From Arthrobacter sp. AFG7.2 (lineage in GTDB: Bacteria > Actinomycetota > Actinomycetes > Actinomycetales > Micrococcaceae), in assembly GCF_002892835.1 (NCBI RefSeq), contig NZ_PJMB01000007.1, positions 62,001 through 126,000 on the forward strand: DNA of 64,000 nt, given 5' to 3'. Shown here piece by piece: positions 53,760-62,739 of this stretch. The position numbers and the translations under genes are program-made. The notes under the pieces were generated by a model. That model was given only the letters and a program-made list of their open reading frames with translations, ran no database searches and was not told the DNA's origin. Numbering within the stretch: position 1 is the stretch's first letter; each line of letters starts with the position of its first letter.

Positions 53760-53801
53760 ACGGCGACGGCGGCGCTCCTTTGGGAGCGCCGCCGTCGCCG
53801 T
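53760..53801 (+). terminator. Strong hairpin terminator
   Basis: 19-bp perfect arms (53760-53778 and 53783-53801), tetraloop TTTG, followed by TTC. It ends the small membrane protein gene. Confidence 0.85.
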
Positions 53802-53929
53802 TTCAGTACCCCTGTCATAATCCACTGACAGCGGACAGCCGGTGCATGCCGGCAACCAAGTCCCTAGGATGGGAAACGGCGGGTCCAGGCAACTGCCTGC
53901 CCCGGTAAACAACGACCTGAGGAGTGAAC

Positions 53930-54358
53930 ATGGCAGCAACACGTTCAGCAAACGCAGTATGGAACGGCAACCTGACGGAGGGCTCCGGAACCACCAGCCT
54001 GGCCACCTCAGGCCTGGGCACCTTCGATGTCACGTGGAAGGCCCGCACGGAAGCGGCCAACGGCAAGACCAGCCCGGAGGAACTTATCGCCGCAGCCCAC
54101 GCCGCATGCTTCTCCATGGCCTTCAGCAACGAACTCGCGAATGCCGGCCACTCCCCTGAGGAAGTCCGCGCCAAGGCCGACGTGACGTTCGTTCCGGGCA
54201 CCGGCATCACGGGCAGCCACCTGACTGTCTCTGCCAGGGTCCCGGGAATTTCCGAGGACGAATTCCAAAAGATCGCCGGCGAAGCCAAGGTTGGCTGCCC
54301 CGTCTCGGGCGCCCTTGCCAGCATCGACATCACCATGGATGCCACGCTGGAGTCCTGA
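53930..54358 (+). CDS. OsmC/Ohr-family peroxiredoxin (142 aa)
   Basis: Thiol-dependent hydroperoxidase of the OsmC family. Two redox cysteines stand in the expected contexts: AAHAACFSMAFSNEL (near residue 62) and KVGCPVSGAL (near residue 123). The N-terminal TRSANAVWNGNLTEGSG matches the OsmC subgroup. ATG 53930 follows GAGGAG; a GTG 6 bp earlier is a weaker choice. It is a single gene bounded by terminators on both sides. It probably detoxifies organic hydroperoxides with mycothiol or lipoyl-type reductants (inference; lpdA and sucB lie just upstream). Confidence 0.93.
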   Translation: MAATRSANAVWNGNLTEGSGTTSLATSGLGTFDVTWKARTEAANGKTSPEELIAAAHAACFSMAFSNELANAGHSPEEVRAKADVTFVPGTGITGSHLTVSARVPGISEDEFQKIAGEAKVGCPVSGALASIDITMDATLES

Positions 54359-54371
54359 TTCCGTCCCAGCG

Positions 54372-54416
54372 AAAAGCCCTGCCTGCCCGGTGTTTTCCGG
54401 ACAGGCAGGGCTTTTT
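54372..54416. terminator. Bidirectional terminator between osmC and tricorn gene
   Basis: AAAAGCCCTGCCTG (54372-54385) pairs with CAGGCAGGGCTTTT (54402-54415), with inner CCGG pairs. T-runs on both strands can end transcription of both convergent genes. Confidence 0.88.
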
Positions 54417-54443
54417 GGTGCTGTGCTTCCTTGCCCTGCCGGC

Positions 54444-57400
54444 TTACTTCCCCTGCTGGCGTGCAGGCAGCGGCGCGGGACGCAGGCGGCGGTATCCTTC
54501 ACGGGCCGGCGGGCGGTCCGTGGGCAGCTCCTGGATCATTTCCTTCAGCGCGCCAATGCCGTACTCCAGCTGCGGATCACGGCTCGCCGCATAGGCATGG
54601 GGCGGGTACACAACTTCGATGTCCGGGTCCACACCGTAGTTTTCAACGCTCCAGCCCACCCCGCCGCCGAACCAGGTGGCGTACCGCGGCTGTGTCACGC
54701 CCGTGCCGTCGGCAAGGGTGAATCGGTTGTCGATACCCACTACGCCGCCCCAGGTACGCGTTCCGATGACCGGTCCGATCCCCCTCAGCTTTGACACCTG
54801 GGTAATGATGTCCCCGTCCGAGCCGGCAAATTCATCAGCGAGGATGATCACCGGGCCGCGCGGCGCGTGATGGGGGTAGGTGCGGGGCTTTTCCCCGCGC
54901 GGCATGCTCCATCCCGTGACCTTGCGGCCGATGAGCTCGGCCACCAGCTGGGAGGTATGCCCGCCACGGTTGCGCCGCACGTCAACAATCAGGCCGTCCA
55001 GCGCTGTTTCCGTATCCAGGTCCCGATGCAGCTGGGCCCACCCGTTGGCCATCATGTCCGGGATGTGCAGGTAACCAAAGGTGCCCCCGGAGGCTTCGCG
55101 GACGGTACGCCTGTTGGTGGCCACCCATTCCTGGTAGCGCAGGCGCTCCTCGTCCTTGACGGGCACGACGGCGACCCTGCGCTGGTTGCCCGCTGCGGCG
55201 CCGTGCGAGGGACCGTTCAGGAGGGTCAGTTCGACGGCGCGTCCTGCGGCTCCCACCAGCTGCATGGCCGGTGTGACGCTTTCTGAGAGCGGGACGCCGT
55301 CGATGGCCAGCAGGATGTCCCCTGCCTTACCGCCGACTCCGGGCCGGGTCAGGGGTGACGTGGCCAGCGGATCGGACGATTCACCTGCCAGGATGCGGGT
55401 GATTTCCCATCCTCCAGCAGTGTGGGCCACGTCGGCTCCCAGCCTGCCTTGGCCGTGGCTGCCGTTTTCCGTGACCGGTGCCGGCCGGACGTAGGCGTGG
55501 GAGGTTCCCAGCTCGCCGTGAAGTTCCCACAGGAGGTCCACCAGGTCATCGTGCGAACCCAGCCTCTCCACCAGTGGACGATAGCGGCGGTAGATGGATT
55601 CCCAGTCCTGCCCGGCCATGTCCTCGGTCCAGAAGAAGTCGCGCTGCAGCCGCCAGGCCTCGTCGAAGGCCTGGCCCCAGACGCTGAGCGGATCCATCAT
55701 GACGCGGACACGGCCAAGATCGACCTTTACGAGCTTCCCGGACTCCTCGTCTGCCTTGGTATCTGCCGGGACCACTGTGACCTGCTTGTCAGCGATCAGC
55801 ACTACCTTGCTGCGGTCACCTGACAGGCGGAAGCTGTCCAGGGCGTCCACCAGGGTCGTCTGCTTGCGCCGGGTGAGATCGAACCGGACCAGGCTGGGGC
55901 GGGCGTCCTTGTCCTCCTGGCTGGCTTTGCCGTCTCCGGTTACCCCGGCGAGGGCCCAGTCGAGCCACAGCAACGCTCCCCCGGTGGCTTTCAGCGAGGT
56001 GTAGTTGCCCTGCGGCACGGGAACGGTGATGACCCGGTGGGCCAGCCCTTCTGCCTCCACCCGCACTTCCGGGGCTGCATTATCGGGGCGGGGGCCGTCG
56101 TCGCCCTTTTCCCCTTCTTCTTCGGCCGCTGCGTCTCCACCCTGGGAATCCACCGCCGGTCCAAAGGGCGACGGCGTCTCCGCTGCGAGTGCCAGGAGGT
56201 ATGGCTTGATGGGGTTGGGAAAGGAAAGATCGAAGGAATGTCCGTCGTAGACCGGGTCAAAACTCCGGTTGGACAGGAAGGCGAGGAACTTCCCATCCGG
56301 GGTAAATGCAGGTGACTTGTCACCGAACCGCCCGTCAGTGACATCCACCGGAGTGGATCCCGGCGTTGCCACATTGGCCAGCCGCAGCCGGCTGCGGGAT
56401 CCAAACGAGGTCACGGGCTCCGACCACGCCAGCCATTGCGAGTCCCCCGACCAGGCGAGGTCGGCAATAGTGCCCTCGCCAATACTGGACACCAGCGTCA
56501 ACTCGCCCGTTGCCGTGTCTGCGACGAATACCTCGCCGAAGGATGTGCCCAGGGCGATCCTTCGTCCGTCAGGGCTCGCTTCCATCGCGCTGGCCCGCGA
56601 GGGCCGGGGAAAGGCGATGCGCAGTGCAGCGGGAGCTGCCGGAGCATCGTCAGCCGTCGTGGCAGTTTCAGGCGCGACGTCGGCCTGTTCATCGCTGCCA
56701 TGGACAGGTATGGTGCTCCCGCTCAACACGGCAGCGCCCGCAGCCGGGACTGGCTGCGGGAGGACCACGGTGTCCTCGTCCCCTGCCGCTGCCGGCTCCT
56801 GGCCGGCGGCTGTGCCACTGGCTGCTGCACCCATGCCTGCGCTCGGACGGCCCGGCCCGGCAGTCCCGGACGGGTGGGGTACAGGAGCCGCGATGTCCTT
56901 GAGATACAACGCCTCCACACCGTCGTGGTCGGCAATGTATGCCAGCCGGCCGTCCCCCAAGGGCCGGGGCAGGCGGGCCCGGACCCCCGGCGTTGCCTCG
57001 ATGATGCGGGAAGGCCCGTCCTTGTGGCGGAGCCAGTGGATGGTGCCGTGGGCTTCGACTGCACCGGCAGAGCCTGTGGTGTCGGGAACGGCCGCGGCAA
57101 GGTGCCTACTGGTCTTGAGCAGGGCGGGGCGCCTGGACTGTGAGGCCGAGCCCAGGGTGATATCCAGCCGGACGGGGTCCGCACCAAGATGGTGCATGAC
57201 CCACAGCTCGCCGGCCGACTCGAAGATGACACGCTTGCCGTCAGTAGCGGCATGCCTGACGTAGAAGTCCTCGTGGTCCGTGTGCCGGCGCAGGTCCTTT
57301 CCGTCCGGAAGGACCGAGTAGAGGTTGCCGTAGCCCTCGTGGTCGGAAAGGAACACAACCCGGCCGTCCACCCACATCGGATCAGCCAGGTTGCCGTCAA

Positions 57401-57971
57401 TGTCGGGGAGCAGGCGCTCGAACTCGCCGTTGCCGTCCGCGTCAATCCACAGCTTTCCCGCAGTGCCGCCGCGGTAGCGTTTCCACCAGGCAGGCTCCCG
57501 GGACAGCACGCTGCCCACCACGACGGGGCGTTCGTCACCCACTTCAGGGCCGAAGGCCACTGACTCGACGGGTCCGAACGGAAGTTCCTCGGCCCAGCCG
57601 CCCTCCAGGGGGACGCTGTAGGCGTAGGTGTGCCTGCTTTCGGCCTGGCGGAAAGCGCTCGTGACCACCACGGAACCGGCGGCGGTAAAGCCCTTGACCC
57701 TTGTTGTGCTGTGACCGAAGTAGGTCAACTGCCGGTACCCGCCGCCGTCGACGTCCGCCGTGACCACTTCAGGCGCCGTTCCCTGGACAACCGTCCACAC
57801 CAGCCGCTTCCCGTCAGGGGTGAAGCGGGGGTTTCGGGCAGGCAATTGGAGTGCAGAGACACGCCAGGCCCGGCCACCGCCCAGGGGCGCAATCCACACG
57901 TCATCCTCGGCCACGAAGGTGACCAGATCGCCGTGCAGATGGGGGAAACGAAAGTAGCTCGAAAAGGTCAT
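54444..57971 (-). CDS. Tricorn protease, S41 family (1175 aa)
   Basis: Giant cytosolic peptidase that shortens oligopeptides, such as proteasome products, to 2-4-mers. The N-terminal part has beta-propeller repeats (FTPDGKRLVW, WVDGRVVFLSDHEGYGNLY, FTPDGKFLAFLSNRSFD); a PDZ domain (GVGGKAGDILLAIDGVPL) and the S41 core with NRGGHTSQLVAEL and ADEFAGSDGD (nucleophilic Ser near residue 1050) follow. Two low-complexity insertions occur: Ala/Asp/Pro-rich near 385-450 and Glu/Asp-rich near 610-640. ATG 57971 matches the conserved start FSSYFRFPHLHGDLVTF; the upstream frame is unrelated. Confidence 0.94.
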   Translation of the reverse strand: MTFSSYFRFPHLHGDLVTFVAEDDVWIAPLGGGRAWRVSALQLPARNPRFTPDGKRLVWTVVQGTAPEVVTADVDGGGYRQLTYFGHSTTRVKGFTAAGSVVVTSAFRQAESRHTYAYSVPLEGGWAEELPFGPVESVAFGPEVGDERPVVVGSVLSREPAWWKRYRGGTAGKLWIDADGNGEFERLLPDIDGNLADPMWVDGRVVFLSDHEGYGNLYSVLPDGKDLRRHTDHEDFYVRHAATDGKRVIFESAGELWVMHHLGADPVRLDITLGSASQSRRPALLKTSRHLAAAVPDTTGSAGAVEAHGTIHWLRHKDGPSRIIEATPGVRARLPRPLGDGRLAYIADHDGVEALYLKDIAAPVPHPSGTAGPGRPSAGMGAAASGTAAGQEPAAAGDEDTVVLPQPVPAAGAAVLSGSTIPVHGSDEQADVAPETATTADDAPAAPAALRIAFPRPSRASAMEASPDGRRIALGTSFGEVFVADTATGELTLVSSIGEGTIADLAWSGDSQWLAWSEPVTSFGSRSRLRLANVATPGSTPVDVTDGRFGDKSPAFTPDGKFLAFLSNRSFDPVYDGHSFDLSFPNPIKPYLLALAAETPSPFGPAVDSQGGDAAAEEEGEKGDDGPRPDNAAPEVRVEAEGLAHRVITVPVPQGNYTSLKATGGALLWLDWALAGVTGDGKASQEDKDARPSLVRFDLTRRKQTTLVDALDSFRLSGDRSKVVLIADKQVTVVPADTKADEESGKLVKVDLGRVRVMMDPLSVWGQAFDEAWRLQRDFFWTEDMAGQDWESIYRRYRPLVERLGSHDDLVDLLWELHGELGTSHAYVRPAPVTENGSHGQGRLGADVAHTAGGWEITRILAGESSDPLATSPLTRPGVGGKAGDILLAIDGVPLSESVTPAMQLVGAAGRAVELTLLNGPSHGAAAGNQRRVAVVPVKDEERLRYQEWVATNRRTVREASGGTFGYLHIPDMMANGWAQLHRDLDTETALDGLIVDVRRNRGGHTSQLVAELIGRKVTGWSMPRGEKPRTYPHHAPRGPVIILADEFAGSDGDIITQVSKLRGIGPVIGTRTWGGVVGIDNRFTLADGTGVTQPRYATWFGGGVGWSVENYGVDPDIEVVYPPHAYAASRDPQLEYGIGALKEMIQELPTDRPPAREGYRRLRPAPLPARQQGK

Positions 57972-58044
57972 CGTTCGATCATAGTCACCCCTCCTGCGGC
58001 CTGTCGGGAGGTGCCGCCGGTGATGCGGCGTGGTGAGATGTACC

Positions 58045-58953
58045 ATGCGCATCGTCATGGCCGGGGCCTCCGGGCTTATCGGTACCTCCATGTCAGAAAC
58101 CTTCCGCAACGCCGGCCACGAGGTCGTGTCCCTGGTCAGGCGGGAGCCAGCCTCAGCGTCGCAGATCCGGTGGGACCCCGCGGCGGGCCGGCTGGATCCG
58201 CAGGCGCTTGCCGGCGCGGACGCCGTGGTTAATCTGTCCGGTGCGGGCATCGGGGACAGGCCGTGGACCCGCAAACGGGTGGATGAGCTCTTCAGCTCAC
58301 GGCTGGGCCCGACGCGGACTCTTACCAAAGCGATGCGGCAGCTGGATTCGCCGCCCCCTGTCTTTATCAGCCAGTCCGGTTCCGGCTACTACGGTGATGC
58401 CGGCAACACTGTGCTGCGCGAAAATGCGCCGCAAGGTGCCGGAACGCTGGCGCGGATTTGTGGCCAATGGGAGGCGGCGGCCGCGGAGGCACCCCCGGGT
58501 GTCCGGGTGGTGGTCACGCGGACGGGCGTGGTACTCAGCCGCTCCGGCGGCGCGTTGGGCAGGTTGTTGCCGTTGATCCGCCTGGGTGTGGGCGGGCCGC
58601 TGGGGAACGGCCGGCAGTTTTGGCCCTGGGTGACGCTGCCTGATGTCTCCTCCGCGTTCCTCTTCCTGCTGGAGTCCGAGGTCAGCGGGCCCGTGAACGT
58701 GTGCGCTCCCGAGGAGGCCGACGTCAACGCCCTGGTGGCGTCGCTCGCCCACGCCCTGCACCGCCCTGCGGCGCTGCGCGTTCCGGCCCCTGTCCTCCGC
58801 CTGGTGATGCGGGAACTGGCGGAGGAGCTCCTCCTGGCAAGCCAGCGCGTCGAGCCCGCCGTGCTTTCCGGGGCGGGGTTCACCTGGCAACATCCCACGC
58901 TCGCCCGGGCCGTCCGGTGGGTCGCGGCCAAGGACGAACCCGGCCAGGACTAG
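58045..58953 (+). CDS. TIGR01777-family (YfcH-like) epimerase/oxidoreductase (302 aa)
   Basis: Extended short-chain dehydrogenase fold: MRIVMAGASGLIGTSMSETF is the nucleotide-binding motif, followed by VVNLSGAGIGDRPWTRKR and the catalytic-region QSGSGYYGDAG, then FWPWVTLPDVSSAFLFLLE. The C-terminal DUF1731 segment ends TWQHPTLARAVRW. The substrate is unknown; the family is linked to cell-division inhibitor SulA-like annotations that have little support. I chose ATG 58045 over the GTG at 58030. It is divergent from the tricorn gene across 73 bp. Confidence 0.92.
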   Translation: MRIVMAGASGLIGTSMSETFRNAGHEVVSLVRREPASASQIRWDPAAGRLDPQALAGADAVVNLSGAGIGDRPWTRKRVDELFSSRLGPTRTLTKAMRQLDSPPPVFISQSGSGYYGDAGNTVLRENAPQGAGTLARICGQWEAAAAEAPPGVRVVVTRTGVVLSRSGGALGRLLPLIRLGVGGPLGNGRQFWPWVTLPDVSSAFLFLLESEVSGPVNVCAPEEADVNALVASLAHALHRPAALRVPAPVLRLVMRELAEELLLASQRVEPAVLSGAGFTWQHPTLARAVRWVAAKDEPGQD

Positions 58954-59058
58954 GGACACCCTGTCTTCCGCGGCAAGGGAGTGCCAGGTATTCAACGTCC
59001 GGACACGAGGCAGGAAGGCGGTCGGCGAAGATCAGGTGGGGCCAGCCGGTTGCAACGA

Positions 59059-60807
59059 TCAGTCTCCCGGCCGGATCTCGCTGATCCGCCACGTTCCGTT
59101 CACGGCGACGAGTACGAGCCTGAGTCCACGGTCTTTGCTGGCGGAACCTGTTCCCACGACAGACCCACCTGAATCCTTTTCCTCGTACGCCGAGGAACTG
59201 GAGCGCACACGGACCACCGCCTGCGCGGACGTTGCCCCCTCCTCAGTGCGTACGTCCGCAAGGGTGCTGGAAAACCCGGCCAGGACGTGCCCCGGGCCCC
59301 GCAGCCGTTCCGCTGTCTGCTGGTCGGCGATGGCTGCCGGTGAACCGTCCACGTTCACCTCGCCCAGGAGCTCCAGATGCCCGCTGCTGAACGCCAGGTC
59401 GCGCAGGACAGCGAGGCCGCGTACAGCCTGGGCGGGGTCTTCAGCCCGGGCCTGCTGCCTGCCCGCGGCGGCAAGCACGTCAAGGGTTCCGATGCCGGCG
59501 GGCAGAGGTGCTGCTTCCGGCGCCACTGTCCGGCCACCTCCCGTGTCACCGTCTTTCCCAAGGGTGCTGCCCTCCTGCACAGCGCCATCCTCCCGCGCAA
59601 TATCAGCCCCCTGTCCGCTGACCGTCTCCTGCCCTTGTATGGCAACTGCTGCAGGGGGAGATTCCGCCGGCAGCGGTCCGGGTCCCACAATCCACCAGGC
59701 AGCTGCCAGGCCCAGCACGCCGGCTGCTGCCGGCAGGCCGCGTAGCAGCAGCGCCGTGCGAGGCCCGCTGCGCGGCGCCCTGCCTGCGTGTTTGCCGCCG
59801 GACGCCGCACGATCATTCCTGGTGGGCGGGAACGGCATGCGTTGCACGGAAATGGGCAAACGGACCCACGTGGCCGTAGATATCCACCTGCCGGCCGCTT
59901 TGACCTTCTCCCTTACAGCTCCAGGCCGGGACGCGTCCGGCACATGACGGCGGGTCACCAGCTCCGGGACGACGGTGGGGTGGACCGACGCTGCGAGGTC
60001 AAGCGGCTGGGGTGACGCGCTGCGGTACACGGCCGTGGCCAGCGCGGCCGCCGTCGGCCGCCGCCTCCGGTTCTCATCAAGTCCGGCTTCCAGGGCAGCT
60101 GCCAACTCCCGGGGAACCTCGGGGACCAGGAGGGACAGCGGCGGCCGGTAAGCCGTCCGGGGCGGCGCCTGTCCGGTAAGGCAGAACCAGCCCAGCGCCG
60201 CCGCCGAATAGACATCCCGTTCGGGTTGCAGGCCGCGCACCGGGTCCGCCGGTGCCGGATCCATAAACCCTGGCGTTCCTGATGTTGCAGCATCGCCTGG
60301 GTCGCCCAGGATCCGGGCTATGCCGAGGTCGGACAGCAGAGGTTTGCCCTGGCCGGTAAACAGGACGTTGCCCGGCGCAACATCCGAATGCGTGAATCCG
60401 TGGCCGTGCAGGTAACCAAGGACCTGGGCTACGGGCGTCAGCACGGTGACTGTTTCACCAACGCTCAGCCTTCCGCGGACTTCCAGAAGTGCGGCCAGTG
60501 ACCCGCCGGGCGCGTAGTCCATAACCAGGGCTGTTCCGTCTTCCGGCACGGCAAGCCGGACGACGTCATGGGCTTTGACCAGGTGCGGGTGGTCCAGGAG
60601 GGACAGGATACGGATCTCCCGCCTTATGGCGTCCTCCGTTATTGCCTCTGCGCTGTGCGGTCCGCCCGGCACGGTTCGGAAGCACTTTACGGCAAAGTTC
60701 CGGCCGGTCTGATGCTCTCTTGCCAGCCAAACCGACGCGCTGCCGCCGCTGCCCAGCAGCCGGCCCAGGGTGAAGCCGGGTAGGTCGGGAGCCTGCGGGT
60801 TTTCCAT
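59059..60807 (-). CDS. Transmembrane serine/threonine protein kinase with variant active site (582 aa)
   Basis: PknB-type kinase. Gly-loop LLGSGGSASVWLA, Lys41 in FAVKCF, catalytic loop HSDVAPGN (Asp142, Asn147) and metal-binding DLG (160-162) lie in the N-terminal domain. The usual HRD is HSD and DFG is DLG; Lys, Asp and Asn are kept, so activity is plausible. The activation segment is short. A Pro/Arg-rich juxtamembrane region, one membrane helix (about 351-375) and an extracytoplasmic C-terminal domain of about 205 residues without PASTA repeats follow. It is monocistronic, divergent from lipB. Confidence 0.9.
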   Translation of the reverse strand: MENPQAPDLPGFTLGRLLGSGGSASVWLAREHQTGRNFAVKCFRTVPGGPHSAEAITEDAIRREIRILSLLDHPHLVKAHDVVRLAVPEDGTALVMDYAPGGSLAALLEVRGRLSVGETVTVLTPVAQVLGYLHGHGFTHSDVAPGNVLFTGQGKPLLSDLGIARILGDPGDAATSGTPGFMDPAPADPVRGLQPERDVYSAAALGWFCLTGQAPPRTAYRPPLSLLVPEVPRELAAALEAGLDENRRRRPTAAALATAVYRSASPQPLDLAASVHPTVVPELVTRRHVPDASRPGAVREKVKAAGRWISTATWVRLPISVQRMPFPPTRNDRAASGGKHAGRAPRSGPRTALLLRGLPAAAGVLGLAAAWWIVGPGPLPAESPPAAVAIQGQETVSGQGADIAREDGAVQEGSTLGKDGDTGGGRTVAPEAAPLPAGIGTLDVLAAAGRQQARAEDPAQAVRGLAVLRDLAFSSGHLELLGEVNVDGSPAAIADQQTAERLRGPGHVLAGFSSTLADVRTEEGATSAQAVVRVRSSSSAYEEKDSGGSVVGTGSASKDRGLRLVLVAVNGTWRISEIRPGD

Positions 60808-60845
60808 ACGTCATGTCTAGCCGAATCACGGCTGCAGCGCAGAAG

Positions 60846-60854
60846 TTATCCACA
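60846..60854 (+). promoter_or_regulatory. Single DnaA-box match between the kinase gene and lipB
   Basis: TTATCCACA is a perfect 9-bp DnaA-box consensus in a 162-bp divergent intergenic region. Only one copy is present, so this is not an origin. It could be a DnaA-titrating or regulatory site, or chance. Confidence 0.35.
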
Positions 60855-60969
60855 GGCTGCTCCGGCCAGGTGCCACAACAACCGGAGTGCTGCCGGCTGA
60901 CCCGGTACGAGTGGGTGAGCTTGAACACTAAAGCGGGTACGGGACGGCACGCGGTCTAAGCTGGATGCC

Positions 60970-61638
60970 ATGACTCTTGAGTTTTCACAGCTGGGTCTTG
61001 CTCCTGATTTCGTCGACTACCTGCGTGGTTGGGAAATCCAGAGCGAACTCCACGCCAAAGTGGTCGCGGGGGTGGCCCCAAGCACTGTCCTCCTCCTTGA
61101 GCACGGGCCGGTATACACAGCGGGCAAACGGACCGAGGATCACGAGCGGCCCTTCGACGGCACCCCCGTGGTCCCGGTGGACCGCGGCGGGAAACTGACC
61201 TGGCACGGACCCGGCCAGCTGGTGGGATACCCCATCATCAAACTGAAGAACCGGGCGGGCATCCGGGACTACGTGGAACGCCTGGAGTCCGTGATCATTG
61301 CGGTGCTGGCCGATTATGGAATCAACGCTGTACGCATCAAGGGCCGGGCCGGGGTGTGGATCACCGCGGACATCAAGGGCCCCGACCGGAAGATCGCGGC
61401 GATCGGCATCCGCGTGCATGACGGCGTGACCATGCACGGGTTCGCCATCAACTGCAACAACGATCTTGCCCCGTACTCACAGATCATCGCCTGTGGCATT
61501 ACGGATGCCGGCGTGACAACGATTGCCCGGGAAACAGGTTATGACGTCGCCCCGGCTGACCTCGTTTCCCGCATTACTGAAGAACTGCGCAAGAATGAAG
61601 ACGCCCTGGTCGCTACCCCCGAAGGAGCTCTACTGTGA
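60970..61638 (+). CDS. lipB: Octanoyl-[acyl-carrier-protein]:protein octanoyltransferase (222 aa)
   Basis: Transfers octanoyl groups from ACP to the lipoyl domains of E2 and GcvH, the first step of lipoate assembly. [42 protein letters not shown] (catalytic Lys region) and [22 protein letters not shown] (catalytic Cys) are all present. ATG 60970 starts the conserved N-terminus. Its stop overlaps the lipA GTG, so the two are coupled. The target protein SucB is encoded 8 kb upstream. Confidence 0.96.
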   Translation: MTLEFSQLGLAPDFVDYLRGWEIQSELHAKVVAGVAPSTVLLLEHGPVYTAGKRTEDHERPFDGTPVVPVDRGGKLTWHGPGQLVGYPIIKLKNRAGIRDYVERLESVIIAVLADYGINAVRIKGRAGVWITADIKGPDRKIAAIGIRVHDGVTMHGFAINCNNDLAPYSQIIACGITDAGVTTIARETGYDVAPADLVSRITEELRKNEDALVATPEGALL

Positions 61639-62642
61639 CATTGGCACCTGAAGGCCGGAAGCTTTTGCGCGTTGAACAGCGCAACTCTGCTGTTCCGGTG
61701 GAGCGTAAGCCGGAGTGGATCAAGGCCAAGGTCCAGATGGGCCCGGAGTTCGTCCAGCTCAAGAACCTGGTGAAGAAGGAAGGCCTGCACACGGTGTGCG
61801 AGGAGGCCGGCTGCCCCAACATTTTTGAGTGCTGGGAGGACAAGGAAGCCACGTTCCTGATCGGCGGGTCCGAGTGCACCCGCAGGTGTGATTTCTGCCA
61901 GATCGATACCGGCAAACCCTCCCCGGTGGACAGGTTCGAACCGACCAAGGTGGCCCGGTCCGTGCAGGCGATGCAGCTGCGCTACGCCACCGTCACCGGC
62001 GTGGCCCGCGACGACCTTGAGGACGAGGGCGTGTGGCTGTACGCCGAGACAGTCCGGAAAATCCACGAACTGAACCCCGGCACCGGCGTTGAGCTACTGA
62101 TCCCGGACTTCTCCGGCAAACCCGAACACATCGCCGCGATCTGCGACTCCAAGCCCGAGGTGTTCGCGCACAACGTCGAGACCGTGCCCAGGATTTTCAA
62201 GCGGATCCGGCCGGCGTTCCGGTACGAGCGGTCCCTGGATGTGATCACGCAGGGCCGGAACCTGGGCATGGTGACCAAGTCCAACCTGATCCTGGGCATG
62301 GGCGAAACCCGCGAGGAAATCTCCGAAGCACTCCGGGACCTGCACGAGGCCGGCTGCGACCTGATCACCATCACCCAGTACCTGCGCCCGTCCGAGCGGC
62401 ACCTGCCGGTGGACCGCTGGGTCAAGCCGCAGGAATTCGTGGACCTCCAGGACGAGGCCACCGAGATCGGCTTCCTCGGCGTGATGTCCGGCCCGCTGGT
62501 CCGCTCCTCCTACCGCGCCGGCCGGCTCTGGGCCACCGCGATGCGGAAGAAGGGCTGGGAGATCCCTGCAGAACTGGCCCACATCGAGTCCTCCGGCACC
62601 ACCCGCCAGGAAGCCAGCTCCCTCCTCGCAGCCCGCTCCTGA
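61635..62642 (+). CDS. lipA: Lipoyl synthase (335 aa)
   Basis: Radical-SAM enzyme inserting two sulfurs into protein-bound octanoyl chains. The auxiliary cluster motif [13 protein letters not shown] and the radical-[11 protein letters not shown] are both intact. [25 protein letters not shown] and the C-terminal RSSYRAG motif are characteristic. The start is GTG 61635, overlapping the lipB TGA (GTGA) after GAAGGAG. It ends 34 bp before a strong hairpin. Confidence 0.97.
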   Translation: MTLAPEGRKLLRVEQRNSAVPVERKPEWIKAKVQMGPEFVQLKNLVKKEGLHTVCEEAGCPNIFECWEDKEATFLIGGSECTRRCDFCQIDTGKPSPVDRFEPTKVARSVQAMQLRYATVTGVARDDLEDEGVWLYAETVRKIHELNPGTGVELLIPDFSGKPEHIAAICDSKPEVFAHNVETVPRIFKRIRPAFRYERSLDVITQGRNLGMVTKSNLILGMGETREEISEALRDLHEAGCDLITITQYLRPSERHLPVDRWVKPQEFVDLQDEATEIGFLGVMSGPLVRSSYRAGRLWATAMRKKGWEIPAELAHIESSGTTRQEASSLLAARS

Positions 62643-62675
62643 CCAGCAGTTCCCGACTCAACAGGCGTCCCGCGC

Positions 62676-62709
62676 AGGGCCGGCACCGGAAGACTCCGGT
62701 GCCGGCCCT
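62676..62709 (+). terminator. Hairpin terminator after lipBA
   Basis: 15-bp perfect stem AGGGCCGGCACCGGA / TCCGGTGCCGGCCCT around an AGAC loop. Only a weak T-stretch follows. Confidence 0.8.
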
Positions 62710-62739
62710 ACGGCTTTGGTCACGTAGAATTGAGGCACT

